Positions 46,811 to 56,783 of a DNA stretch of 64,000 nt are shown one piece after another. A model generated the notes under the pieces. That model did not search any database. It saw only the letters and a program-made list of their open reading frames with translations, and was not told the origin of the DNA. The position numbers and the translations under genes were made by a program. Source of the DNA: Macrolepiota albuminosa (Eukaryota; Basidiomycota; Agaricomycetes; Agaricales; Agaricaceae); contig JAMWFC010000090.1 of NCBI GenBank assembly GCA_027475525.1, positions 496,001 through 560,000 of the forward strand, written 5' to 3'. Every line of letters starts with the position of its first letter. Position 1 is the first letter of the stretch.

Positions 46811-47956
46811 ACCCAGAAGACGCCCTAAATCGCGGAATCGACCCCGATGTCTTCTCCGCTCCGGTCTCACATCTTTGCTCCACGACACTCATACAGGACA
46901 CCCTCACGGCCTACCTACCCTCCCACTCCTCGCACTTCCTCCTCCTCAAAACCCGCCTCACCCCCTCCGGAACCCCCCTCAACACCCTCGTTGACAGTGG
47001 TGCCACCGACAACTTCATCGACGAAGCATGGTCCACCTTCGCCCCAGAACCCGCTCAGCGACTCCCGGTCCCGGTATGGCTCTGCCTCTTCGACAGAGAT
47101 GCCTCTATGGCAGGGGACATCACTCATTTCGTGCGTATGCCCGTTACTTTCACCAACAGACAGACTCACACCCTCCAGATGTTGATAACCAAACTCCACC
47201 CTTCCACACTCCTGGTCCTAGGGCTTCTGTGGCTCGACAGACTCACACCCTCCAGATGTTGATAACCAAACTCCACCCTTCCACACTCCTGGTCCTAGGG
47301 CTTCTGTGGCTCCAAGACACCAACCCCCGCATCGATTGGCGACATCTCACCCTTCGCCTGACCCGGGACCCGACGCCTGATGACCAGCAACTCCCCTTCG
47401 ACATCCCCCACTCTCCGGACCCTGCCCTGAAGGACGGGCCCCCATCACCCCCGGACTCCAGTCCTGTTCGTCCCAATCCTTCATCATCAATGCCAGGCTG
47501 GACAGCGCCCCAGGACCAGTATCGGCCCTCATTGACAGCGGAGCCACCAGAGTTTTCATCAGCAACGCTCTCGACCTCCCCCACGACTCCCTCGACCAGC
47601 CCCTCTGCCTGCAACGCCTTGACGGCACCCCCTCCTCCTCCAGCCCCATCCAGAGGTCTCACTCGGGATGCGTGACCCTGGACAATGACTACGAGTTCAC
47701 CTCCGACTTCCTGGTCACGCGACTTCACGAATCGACCCCGATGGTGCTGGGACTACCCTGGCTGCGCGACACAAACCCTGACATCGATTGGAGGACGCTC
47801 ACCATGACCTTCCCGGGACCCGAAGACCACCCCTTGACCGCCGTGCACCTCCGGGCCCTAGGAAGCAACCCGACGCCTGACACTCCCGGGACGACTGCCG
47901 TGCCCCCCACGCATGCACCACCCACGCCCGTCCGAGACCGCAAGACCCCCGATTGA
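46811..47956 (+). pseudogene. Gypsy-2 protease region with two retropepsin-like domains
   Basis: Two successive units each show DSGAT followed about 70-74 codons later by VLGL(L/P)WL and DTNP(R/D)IDW. The first has VDSGATDNFI at about 46990 and VLGLLWL near 47212; the second has IDSGATRVFI at about 47531 and VLGLPWL near 47744. Retropepsins are normally encoded once and act as dimers, so a tandem pair is unusual. A 77 bp duplication at 47159 breaks the first unit. An in-frame TGA at 47954 fits CGA. Frame changes relative to gag and pol could reflect programmed frameshifting or decay. Confidence 0.65.
47159..47312. repeat. Perfect 77 bp tandem duplication
   Basis: 47159-47235 repeated at 47236-47312 in the first protease unit. 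Confidence 0.92.
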
Positions 47957-50900
47957 CCCCCAAACATTCCTCGGAACAAGTACAAAGGGCCGAACTACCC
48001 CTGCCGGTCTCAGACACGTGTCACACCCGCTCCGACCAATGCCTCCACGACCCCGATCGACCCAAGCGCACTCGACATTAGGATCATTGGGGCCGCCCCC
48101 TTCGCCCGCCTCATGAGGAATGGAACTCCCACGTTTCAGCTGCACACCTCGCCTTCTCTCCCGGAAGAACATCTACGAGGGGACGCTATTCCCCTGGAAA
48201 AGAAAACCGAGGAACAAATCCTCCGAGAAGTAGTTTCCCCAGAGTATCATGAGTTCGCTGACGTATTCTCCGAAGGAGACGCCAAGGAGATCCCCCCTCA
48301 CCGCCCCTATGATCACACCATCGACCTCGAGGAAGGAGCCACCCCCCCTTTCGGCAAGGTATACAACATGTCGGAGGTCGAACTCCGGGCCCTCAAGGAC
48401 TACCTCGACGAAATGCTCGGTAAGGGATTTATCCGACCCTCCGCCTTCGCCGCTGGAGCCCCGGTTCTATTCGCCAAGAAAAAGGACAGTTCGCTCCGGC
48501 TCTGTGTCGACTACCGGGGACTCAATAAGATCACCAAGAAGAACCGCTACCCGCTTCCGCTCATTGGTGATCTGGTCGATCGACTCCGCAGTGCCAAGGT
48601 TTACACGAAGATCGACATCTGCTCCGGTTACAACAACGTCCGCATCGCCCCAGGACACGAGTGGAAAACTGTGTTCTGCACGCGGTATGGTCTGTTTGAG
48701 TACCTTGTGATGCCTTTCGGAATGACTAACTCCCCCGCCACGTTCCAATACTTCATGAATGACATTTTCCACGACATGAGCGACGTCTTCATGATCGTCT
48801 ACCTGGACGACATCCTCATTTATTCCGACTCACCGGAGGACCACCAGAAGCATGTCTGGCAAGTCCTCGAGCGCCTCCGGGAGCACAACCTCCATGCCAA
48901 GCCCGAGAAGTGTTCATTCCATACGGAAGAGGTTGAGTATCTTGGCGTCATCGTATCCCCGAACGGCGTTCGCATGGACCCCCACAAGGTCGAGGCCATC
49001 GTCAACTGGCCGCAGCCCCAGAACGTCAAGGAAGTACAATCTTTCTTGGGTTTCGCTAACTTCTACCAGAGGTTCATAGATAACTATTCCGGTATCACAA
49101 AACCCCTCAACCGGCTCACGTGCAAGGACGTTGCCTGGAACTGGGACAGTAAGTGCCAGAGTATCTTTAACCTGCTCAAGGAGGCTTTCACGACCGCCTC
49201 TGTACTCCGGCACTATAACCCGGCCCTCCCGATTATCCTGGAATGCGACGCCTCTGACTACGCCATCGCCGGGATTCTCTTGCAGATGGAACCTGACGGA
49301 GGGGAGCCCCGGCCAGTCGCCTTCTACACCCGGTCCATGATCAACACCGAGCTCAATTACGACATCTACGACAAGGAGCTCCTCGCCATCGTCGAAGCCT
49401 TCAAGCAATGGCGAGCCTACCTTGAGGGAGCCCGGCACCGGATTCAGGTCTACTCGGATCATAACAACCTGCAGTACTTCACCACGACCAAGCAACTTAG
49501 TCAACGGCAGGCCCGGTGGTCTGAGATCCTCTCGGAGTACAACTTCACGATCCAGTACCACCCGGGACGACTTGGAGCTAAACCTGATGCCCTCACCTGT
49601 CGGCCAGACATCTACCCCAAGAAGTCGTTCGAAGCGGAACGCAATGCGTTCAATCATCGCGTGATGATCCCCCCCGAACATTTGAATGCCGTACTGATCT
49701 TGAACAATGAAGGGATCCTGAGCCAGATCCGCCGTTCCTCCTGGGACAAGTACTTCACTGACCACGACCCCCGCAACCCTCCCGATGGAATTGACCGGGA
49801 CCCCGCCTTCTCCCTGTCCCCCGACGAAAAACTCCTTCTCCAGGACGGCTGCATCTATGTCCCGGATCACGCCCGACTCCGCTACGACGTCCTTCGTCAA
49901 CACCACAACCATAAGCTCTGGGGACACCCTGGAATACGTAAGACCCTCCAGCTTATCTCCCAGACTTACTTTTGGCCAGGATTGAAGAAGGACGTGACCC
50001 GCTACATTCGATCATGCGAACCCTGCCTCTGGGCCAAGGTCCCCTGGCACCGACCGTATGGACTCCTGAAACCCCCGCCGGTCAGGCGACGCCCCTGGTC
50101 CTCCATATCCCTAGACCACATCGTCGAACTCCCAGAATCTGAAGGGTTCGATGCCATTCTCGTTGTTGTGTGTAGGCTAACCAAACAGGGCATCTTCCTA
50201 CCCTGCCACACCATGGATACCGCCCCGGACTTTGCCCGGCTGTTTCTCGAGCACGTCTTCTCCAAACATGGCCTCCCAGACGACATCGTCTCTGACCACG
50301 GTCCCCTCTTCGTGTCCAAGTTTTGGACTTCTCTGTGTAAGGCTCTTGAAGTAAAAACTAACCTCTCTACTGCCTACCACCCCGAAACCGATGGTCAAAT
50401 CGAAAGGGTCAACCAGTCCCTCGAGCAGTACCTCCAGCTGTACGTCAACTACCTGCAGGACGACTGGCACGCCGAGCTCCCCTTGGCCGAGTTCACCTAC
50501 AACAATACGCCGCACTCTGTCACCGGGGTATCCCCCTTCTTTGCCAACAAGGGATACCACCCCCGACTGACACTTTCACTCTGGGACATCCCGTTGCACG
50601 CCGCCCACGAGGTCGCCCAGGATCTCCAGTCCCTTCACAAGTTCCTCTGGGAAGAGATCGACACCGCGAACTGGGCCTATGTGAAACACGCTGACCGGAA
50701 ACGGGAAGACACCCCCGACTAGGCCCCCGGAACAAAGGTATGGTTAGATCGACGCCACTTCTGCACCCGCCGGCCCTTCCCGAAACTCGATCACAAGCGC
50801 CTCGGCCCGTTCAAAATATTGAAGAAGGTCTCATCCCACGTCTACAAGATCGAGCTTCCCCCAGGGCTAAAAGGTCTGCACCCGGTATTCCACGTCCGCC

Positions 50901-51184
50901 TCCTGGAACGACACCCCCTGGACCCCTTCTCCGAACGACGCCCTGAGCCCCCTCCCCTGGTCAAGGTCGAGGACGAGTACCACTACGAGGTCGAAGACAT
51001 CCTCGACTCCCAAAATATTTGCGGCTGACCCCACTTCCTCGTGCGGTGGAAGAGATACGGCCCGGAAGACGACACTTGGGAACCGCGTGGAAACCTCGAA
51101 GGCGCCCTCGACAAACTCTGGGATTTCCAACAACGGCACCCGGGAAACGACTTTCCTGGGCGCAGGACTCACAGACAGCAGTAG
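47957..51184 (+). pseudogene. pol: Gypsy-2 Pol: RT, RNase H, integrase, chromodomain
   Basis: A long open frame to 50722 holds RT (LCVDYRGLNKIT, MPFGMTNSPATFQ, intact YLDD at about 48800), RNase H (LECDASDYAIAG, YDKELLAIV, YSDHNNLQYF) and integrase. The integrase has an HHCC finger (HPGIRKTL, CEPCLWAK), a D-D-E core (LDHIVELP, VSDHGPLF, QIERVNQSL) and a GPY/F segment ([11 protein letters not shown]). After a TAG at 50720 and a TGA at 51026 (CGA expected) the frame continues through a chromodomain ([15 protein letters not shown]) to the stop at 51182. The chromodomain would target integration to modified histones. All catalytic residues checked are present, so only the terminal stops and the gag-side breaks impair it. 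Confidence 0.93.
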
Positions 51185-51811
51185 TGGGCGTAACCCCCGC
51201 CTCTGGGCTCAGTAGGGATTCAACTCCCATGTATATTTTCTGCCTTCACTTTCTAGATCTTATCCTCTCCTTAGTACCTTCTCTCATAGTAGCGCCCCGG
51301 AGTCGGGGCAAGGTCTCTTTCCAGCTTTCCCGCCTCGTTACTCACACGACTCCCTTCTTACTTACTTTCAAAGGGTGAGTATATACATTTTGCTATAATT
51401 ACAGTATTTACAGTTCGAGACTGGGACAAGAGGCACAATGGACAAAGGAAGAAAAACAACAAAATACCGCCCCTAACGCTGGGGCCCCGAACCGTGACTC
51501 CCCTCGCCCTCTCTCCCCCTTGGCCAACCCCGGAAATCTTCCCCCACTCCCTCCGGACCATGCTCCCACCACGCTTCCTTGGCCAGCCGTTCCCAGGACA
51601 GGAGGGGCTCGCCCTCGTCCAACACGCGCTCGAACCAAGTTTCCGGGGCAGGCACGTTCCTCCACCGGTATGCGACCACAAGTCGTCCCAGGAGGTCGAG
51701 ACCGCACTCCACCCTGGGGGCCGTCACCTCCAGGCGCTGCCCCTCCTGCAGCGCAGCAAGGCAGCCGCCCCGTCCAGGAGCAGGCGGTGCTCCTGGGCCC
51801 AACCTAAGAAA
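51185..51811. other. Gypsy-2 spacer between pol and antisense gene
   Basis: No supported ORF. Convergent ends of pol and the antisense gene face each other here; frames seen are shadows. It may hold both polyadenylation signals. Confidence 0.4.
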
Positions 51812-53238
51812 TCAGTGCAGGACACAGGAACGCGGCTTGAACCACTCACTCAAAGCCGCCATTCGGGCGACGACCAGGTCCTGCAAGCTCTGAGGGGCCG
51901 GCTCCGGATGGCCCGCCCCCTGCTCCAGCCGAACCCGCAGCGCGTCCCGCTCGGCCTCCAACTCCCCCCAGGTGACCCGAACCTCCTGCAGCTCCCAGAC
52001 CACCGCCCCCCGGTCCTCCTCCACCCACCGCTGAGCCGCCTCCTCCTGCCTCACTGCTTCCTCGCTCCAAGCCAGGGTCGTCCAAACCCCCCGCAATTGC
52101 TCGGCCATGACCTGGTGGTGGTCGGCCAGCTTCTGCCTCTCCCTCTCGGCCTGGTCCACGCACTCCTGTAGCGCTGCCACGTCAATGCTCAGCAGCCGCC
52201 CCAACAAGGGGGAGAACGCCGCCAGGGATAGACGCAAGGGAGGGGTCAGGGAGGGGGCCTCCTGGGAAAGCCGTGGCCGCTTGGAAGGCCCAGGGGAAGG
52301 GCTGAGTGACGCCTGCCTCTTTCCCTTGTCAACACGACCCCCGCTCGTCCCGGCCCGGGTTGCCCGGCGTGTGATCAAGACCACGGGCCGGCCCTGACCA
52401 CCCACTCCCGCCGTCCCCCAAGACTCCCTCGTCGGGGCTCCACCCCCAGAACTCCCCGAAGCTCTTATTGGTGACTCGACCACCCAGTCCCTCTCCTCCA
52501 CTCCCATCCTCCGGGTCACTCCCCCCAAAGGCCACCCCTGCTCCCACAATACTCCGTACACCCTCCACAGTGCCGAGACGGAACACCGCTCGTGATTGAG
52601 GCGACACGCCTTGCACACTGAGGTGTCCCATCAAGATGAAGGAGCCAGGGCCTCGAACAGACAGGAGACCTGCCGGCGGGCGCAGTGGAGGCACTGGGTA
52701 CTCAAGTCAGCTACGAAATTGGGAGCACGAGACCACCTACCGGTCCATTGCTAACGCACCAGGCGTGGGACGGCAGGCCCCGGGGTCTCTCTAGGGCTTG
52801 CTCGAATTGCTCCTGCAACACGCCTGCCCACGGGACGCGCCGATCCTCCGGGACCTCGGAAATGGCCCCCACCGCCATCCCAGAACAACAGAAATGAGGA
52901 GCAACCAGTCTAGGGCGAGGAGGGGGAGGGGGATGGGAAGGGCAGACAGTCATGCGCGCGAAGGTTGGCGCAGGACAGCTGGAACCTGCCCCGGGAACAG
53001 ACTCCGGGAGCCGGCTGGGACCCGCCTCCACAGCAGTGGTGTTGTGTTGTTCTGAAAAAGGAAGGTCAGTAGCGACAAGCGAGCGGCGTGGGAACCACTT
53101 ACGTTGTTGCACAAGCGCTGCCATGCGCTCCCGGTCTTGGCGGGCTCAGTACCGCGCATCTCGGGCTTCCCAGGCCATGAGGGGCGCGACCTTGTTGGTT
53201 TGCGGGGGCGTCGGGGAATGTGTTGGCGTACGTGACAT
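51812..53238 (-). pseudogene. Gypsy-2 antisense spliced gene with paired CxxCx6C cluster
   Basis: Three exons on the minus strand: 53238-53103, 53051-52741 and 52693-51812, with donors GTAAGT and GTAGGT and acceptors TTTCAG and CCCAG, all keeping frame. Exon 3 opens with CLHCARRQVSC and soon after CKACRLNHERC, i.e. two C-x2-C-x6-C units. A Pro/Ser-rich basic stretch (SKRPRL) follows, then a long Glu/Gln/Ala-rich coiled coil (about 150 residues). Two in-frame TGA codons (tca at 53146 and 52631) both fit CGA, so it is decayed. The layout parallels the antisense gene of gypsy-1 although the elements otherwise differ. A nuclear zinc-cluster regulator is a reasonable guess; nothing shows the function directly. 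Confidence 0.65.
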
Positions 53239-53349
53239 GTTTGAACTTGACGGTAAAATTTTTTTTTCAATATGTGGCGAGTCAGGTGCCGGATCCCACG
53301 GTTGAACCCCGGTCCGGACCACCGGCTACGCGTGCCTCGGAGGGTCTCG

Positions 53350-53366
53350 GCACTGAGGGGGGGTGA
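53350..53366 (+). promoter_or_regulatory. Gypsy-2 polypurine tract
   Basis: GCACTGAGGGGGGGTGA ends directly at the 3' LTR start (TGTCACG), the expected plus-strand primer. Confidence 0.75.
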
Positions 53367-54107
53367 TGTCACGACCCCTCCCCTCCGGGCCCACCCCGGG
53401 ACACCCCCAGAACACCATTCGGGACCCTCCCTCCAACCCCACAGGACACGCCCCGCCATCACGACCGCCGACACCGCCATCATGCGCATCAAGGACCGCC
53501 ATCAGCCGCCACCAGCCCTGATCAATGATCGGATCACGCGACTCGTTCCTGGCCATCATGCATCACGCATCACAACCCCCTCCATGCCAATTGATCGCAC
53601 ACCCCACACGCGCGATCCAGGTATACAGTCCCTGCCCGCTACTCAATGACTCCTGGAACCCATCCCAGACATCCCGGAACCCCAAGACCCGGTCCTGTAG
53701 TACTTATAGCGTAGTTCCCTGTTGTATTCGCCAGTCTTGATATTACATTGCATTACTTGGATTGTTGCGTGCCCTCTATTTGACTGGTACGCATTGACTG
53801 GCACGCTTGACTGGCACGCTTGGATAATCACATGCTCTAAGACTGGTACGCACTTCACGACTTTAACTTACTAACTTGGTCTCATCTTAGAACCTCCGGT
53901 TCACGACTCGACCCCCACCTGAACTCCCCAGTTACCCACCACCCAAAACCCCCGGACTAAGTCCCCTCTCCCGGGATTTCCCTGTCCACATCTTGAACCC
54001 TGGAGTCCTAGCCCCGGAGTTCCAGACACCTGAGTATCCATGGATCAAGTCCGCATTGTAAGGGCGATTGCTTTCCCGGAAAGCCCCCGACTCAGCGGAA
54101 CCTGACA
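53367..54107 (+). repeat. Gypsy-2 3' LTR
   Basis: 741 bp, TGTCACGACC...GGAACCTGACA, followed by GACGA. It carries no 77 bp duplications. Confidence 0.95.
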
Positions 54108-55330
54108 GACGATGGCTTGTAATAGGGCAACCTGAGAAGTTCAGTTCGTTGTATACTATATTTTTCTACCAATTTTTTGGCCACTTCTGTAGAGGGAGCA
54201 GATATGTATTTCTCTGCCTTTTGCCTACAGTCGGCATCGATACGCAAAACCCAAATGTCATGTTCAAAATTATTGTAGGAATGAAAAGACCTGCAGCATT
54301 CACATCGGAAACAGAACAATCCATGGTTGATTGTAGTAAAGCCTCCAACTTTCTGTGCTATTGGAAGGTTGCAGACAACGAGAATAATGGCACAAAAAAT
54401 CAACCACCCATAGAGATAGTCTGCAGTCCAGCTAAACCAAACGCCTTCCCAAAATGCAAGAAAGGTGTCGACAATCGATTTCAGGTAGGGGTTGATACCG
54501 TCCACCTCCACAGAAGGCTCATGTGGATCAGGAATCAGCTGAATGTAGAGATTCTTGGGCTTGTGCTGTTCTTCTATAGGTAGATTAGAACATGCAATGG
54601 AAATCATTCCAACAGAGATCTTCTTTCCAGCTTGCTTATTGCCCAGTGGATTGAAGATATCCACTCTGATCAAAAATAGATAACGACCAGTGTTTGTGTT
54701 GCCAGAGAGACTAAAGTGAGTTTTGCCATTGGGCTCCATGAACTTCCGAATTGCAGAGCCCTGAAAGATATCTGTTATTTTCCCACCTTCAGAAGCACAC
54801 ATCTTCTCCCAAGCTTGGTCTATCTTTTTCTCATAACTGTATCAGGACAGTAAACCTGCAAACCAATCTTTGAAGTCAAAAACAACATAGGGCCGTATGA
54901 GGACATATATAGTGAGATTCAGTTGCCCAACAGATTTTGGGCGAACAAGTAGCTCCTTACACTTCTTGCCATGATGCCTGGCACTATGCTCTGGATATAC
55001 CAGAATGTCATCATATATATCCTTTCCATCATCTTCACCACTCTTGCCCTTGATTGCTCTGTAAATCGAGTGACATGCTGGGCAGGCCGCATATACCTCA
55101 GATTTCCCTTCCAGGTGCAAAGTCTTAATTGCAACACAAATGCCATGAGGGAACGTTTTGTAAAAGTGCAAACCCAGAGTGGTCAATGCATGAGGGAGAG
55201 CTTCCATGACAATGTCCAAAAGCTTTTTGCACATTTGAAATAACCAGTATGTGCCTCAACTAGGAAGGTGGAGAGTGATGTGGCAAACAGCAACCATGAG
55301 TATTACCACTTGTAGAAATGCTGCCACTCC

Positions 55331-55782
55331 AACAAGACTAGGCAAGAAATGTGCCCCTATGAGGAATTGTCAATAATCAGGAAATACATGAATCTGCTGG
55401 TACTGACCAGTGTCAAACTTACTCCCAGCTGAAGCATCCTCCTGAACAATGCATTTCAGGTCTGCTGCTACCTAGATGTTTCTGATCATCCTTCTTTGAA
55501 GTTGTCCAGAGGCACGTGCAAGACCACAGTGGGGAAATCTTGTATGATGCAGTCACAGAACTTTTCAAGAAATCATATGGCCTCCAGATTGATACCACTT
55601 CGAGCAAGATCATTTTGGCATCTCACAGGCTTGAACAATTGAGTGAGGGTCATCAACAGATTACTGAAGGATTCATTGTTTCCGCTGGGGTAGGAGGCTT
55701 CATGAACAGGGAAGATACAGAGGATAGTGGGTGAATTGTGATGGGCATGATAAAGGTTCTGGTATTGGGAGACAAGTGCCTT
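55331..55782. other. CACTA interior before right TIR, unassigned
   Basis: A 72-codon plus ORF (55516-55734, with LYDAVTELFKKSYGL) is open but unrecognised. It may instead be the 5' flank or first exon region of the transposase on the other strand. Confidence 0.3.
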
Positions 55783-56338
55783 CTTTTGTCATTACTATTG
55801 CATTTAATGTACAATATATTGTTGCCTATCGCCACATTAGCTGCACGCAAGTGTATCAGACTGATGAGGAAGAAGATCAGCATGCACTTGTCATGTGATC
55901 AGCACCACGCTCATTGATGCGACAATGTTTCTAATTGATCTTTCTTGAGAAACATTTAAAGAATTTCTAATCAGTCTTTTTTTAGAAATACATCATGTTT
56001 TTACAATTTATTTTTCTAAAACAACACAAAGAAAGTTTATTGAAAAACATTTGATAAAAAAATTACAAAGGTAACTTTAGAAAAACCAAAAGATACATGT
56101 GCCATATTTTTCAAGAAACAGTCTAGAAACACAATTTGTGTTCCCCACGTATTTCTTGAGAAATAGAGAAAGAAAATTTTTAAAAATAGCTCAAGAAACA
56201 CACAAAAAACACAATAAGTGTTTTTTTTACTATTTCTCAATTTATACTTTTAGTTTTTCCAGAGAAACACTTGTTGGAAGTCACATGACCTGTTTCTAAT
56301 GGATGTTTCTCCAGAAATCTCTGCCATGCCCCAAAGTG
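55783..56338 (-). repeat. CACTA right terminal inverted repeat
   Basis: Reverse complement of 18393-18957 with few differences. It ends CCCCAAAGTG at 56338 and is followed by the target copy TCT and then NLR-derived TGCTAATTTGTA. Confidence 0.85.
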
Positions 56339-56363
56339 TCTGCTAATTTGTATTTGTTATATT
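56339..56363 (-). pseudogene. Residual NLR sequence on the right of the CACTA element
   Basis: TCTGCTAATTTGTA and the following ~11 bases match the NLR gene at about 58229-58253 and continue the fragment that ends at 18392. The stretch is short, then LTR A sequence begins. Confidence 0.6.
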
Positions 56364-56580
56364 TTATAAGCAGTCTGAAAGTGGTACTGAAGAGCCTACA
56401 CTTGTCTGAATAATAGCTAAAGACCTAGAGCACCTCAAGGGCTGAGAGTAGTACTAATAGATAGTGTTGAAAGAATAGAAACAGTAAAGTAAAAGAATGA
56501 CAGCAGAAATAAAGAAATGAATAAAGAGAGAATGAAGAAATAGAAAGTGAAAGAAGAAAGAAATGAGGAGTCTCCTGACA
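56364..56580 (-). repeat. LTR family A, truncated copy
   Basis: Reverse complement of the first ~215 bp of the LTR at 17570, starting TGTCAGGAGACTCC at 56580 and truncated near 56364 at the NLR residue. Confidence 0.7.
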
Positions 56581-56783
56581 CCAAGCATCTACATCGGTCC
56601 TCATAGTCTAGAGCACTTGTCCTCCGCTAGATCAGCCCAGCCTTAGTCCATGACCCTGAATATGCCTAGGACTAAAGAAGGCCTCAAGGGCTACTATTGT
56701 GACATATATAATAAGAAAAAAAAATTATTCTGCCATGGTATAGAATGATTTTTTACATAGCTAGAAATAAGTTAAACTAGATT

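Larger units (their letters stand above)
43017..54107 (+). mobile_element. Ty3/gypsy element 2, chromodomain (Tf1/sushi-like), 11,091 bp
   Basis: The LTRs are 43017-43911 and 53367-54107 with TGTCA...TGACA ends, and the target duplication GACGA is perfect (43012-43016 and 54108-54112). Gag, two aspartic-protease-like domains, RT, RNase H, integrase and a chromodomain follow in order, then an antisense spliced gene. The base composition is strongly C-rich on the sense strand, unlike gypsy-1. The RT YLDD box is intact. Most remaining stops are TGA where CGA is expected. It inserted into the CACTA transposase. A solo LTR of the same family lies at 20354/35621. Confidence 0.95.
41290..55330 (-). 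pseudogene. TNP2-type CACTA transposase, split by gypsy-2
   Basis: The N-terminal part is 55330-54113 and the C-terminal part 43016-41290, on the minus strand. The N-terminal part has a Cys-rich patch (YAACPACHSIYRA) and continues through two in-frame TGA codons (55256, 54842) that both fit CGA. Removing gypsy-2 and one GACGA copy restores the frame at KPSSYLVVDPMHN. DPMHNLFLG is a hallmark of TNP2-family transposases. A probable intron at about 42655-42585 leads into ADEWRTLG, then NHHMAFHI and PFEHAIGQLQ, all typical of the family. Further decayed C-terminal text runs to about 41300 (WDEIMVVVSL). It would catalyse cut-and-paste movement of CACTA elements; it is inactive because of the 11 kb insertion and stops. 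Confidence 0.88.
18393..56338 (-). mobile_element. Giant CACTA-type DNA transposon (37,946 bp with nested insertions)
   Basis: The ends are inverted copies of about 560 bp (18393-18957 and 55783-56338) beginning CACTTTGGGGCATGGC. The flanking trinucleotide TCT is duplicated (18390-18392 and 56339-56341), and joining the flanks across it recreates NLR-gene sequence, as seen intact near 58215-58240. CACT termini, a 3 bp target duplication and a TNP2-type transposase inside are the classical CACTA/EnSpm combination. All recognisable cargo genes (membrane ORF, disrupted exon, two-part hypothetical gene, RING gene, transposase) are on the minus strand. After removing the solo LTR, both gypsy elements and one 77 bp duplication, about 11.5 kb remains. 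The transposase is broken, so the element is non-autonomous now. Confidence 0.8.

Noticed and set aside
18393..56338. Starship-type giant element or Helitron
   Set aside because: No tyrosine-recombinase captain and no Rep/helicase gene was seen; the ends have long TIRs and a 3 bp TSD, and the resident transposase is TNP2-type.
18393..56338. Inverted repeats as a simple inverted segmental duplication or assembly palindrome
   Set aside because: The outer edges coincide with a TCT duplication and the flanking NLR sequence is continuous across them, which an inversion or palindrome would not produce.
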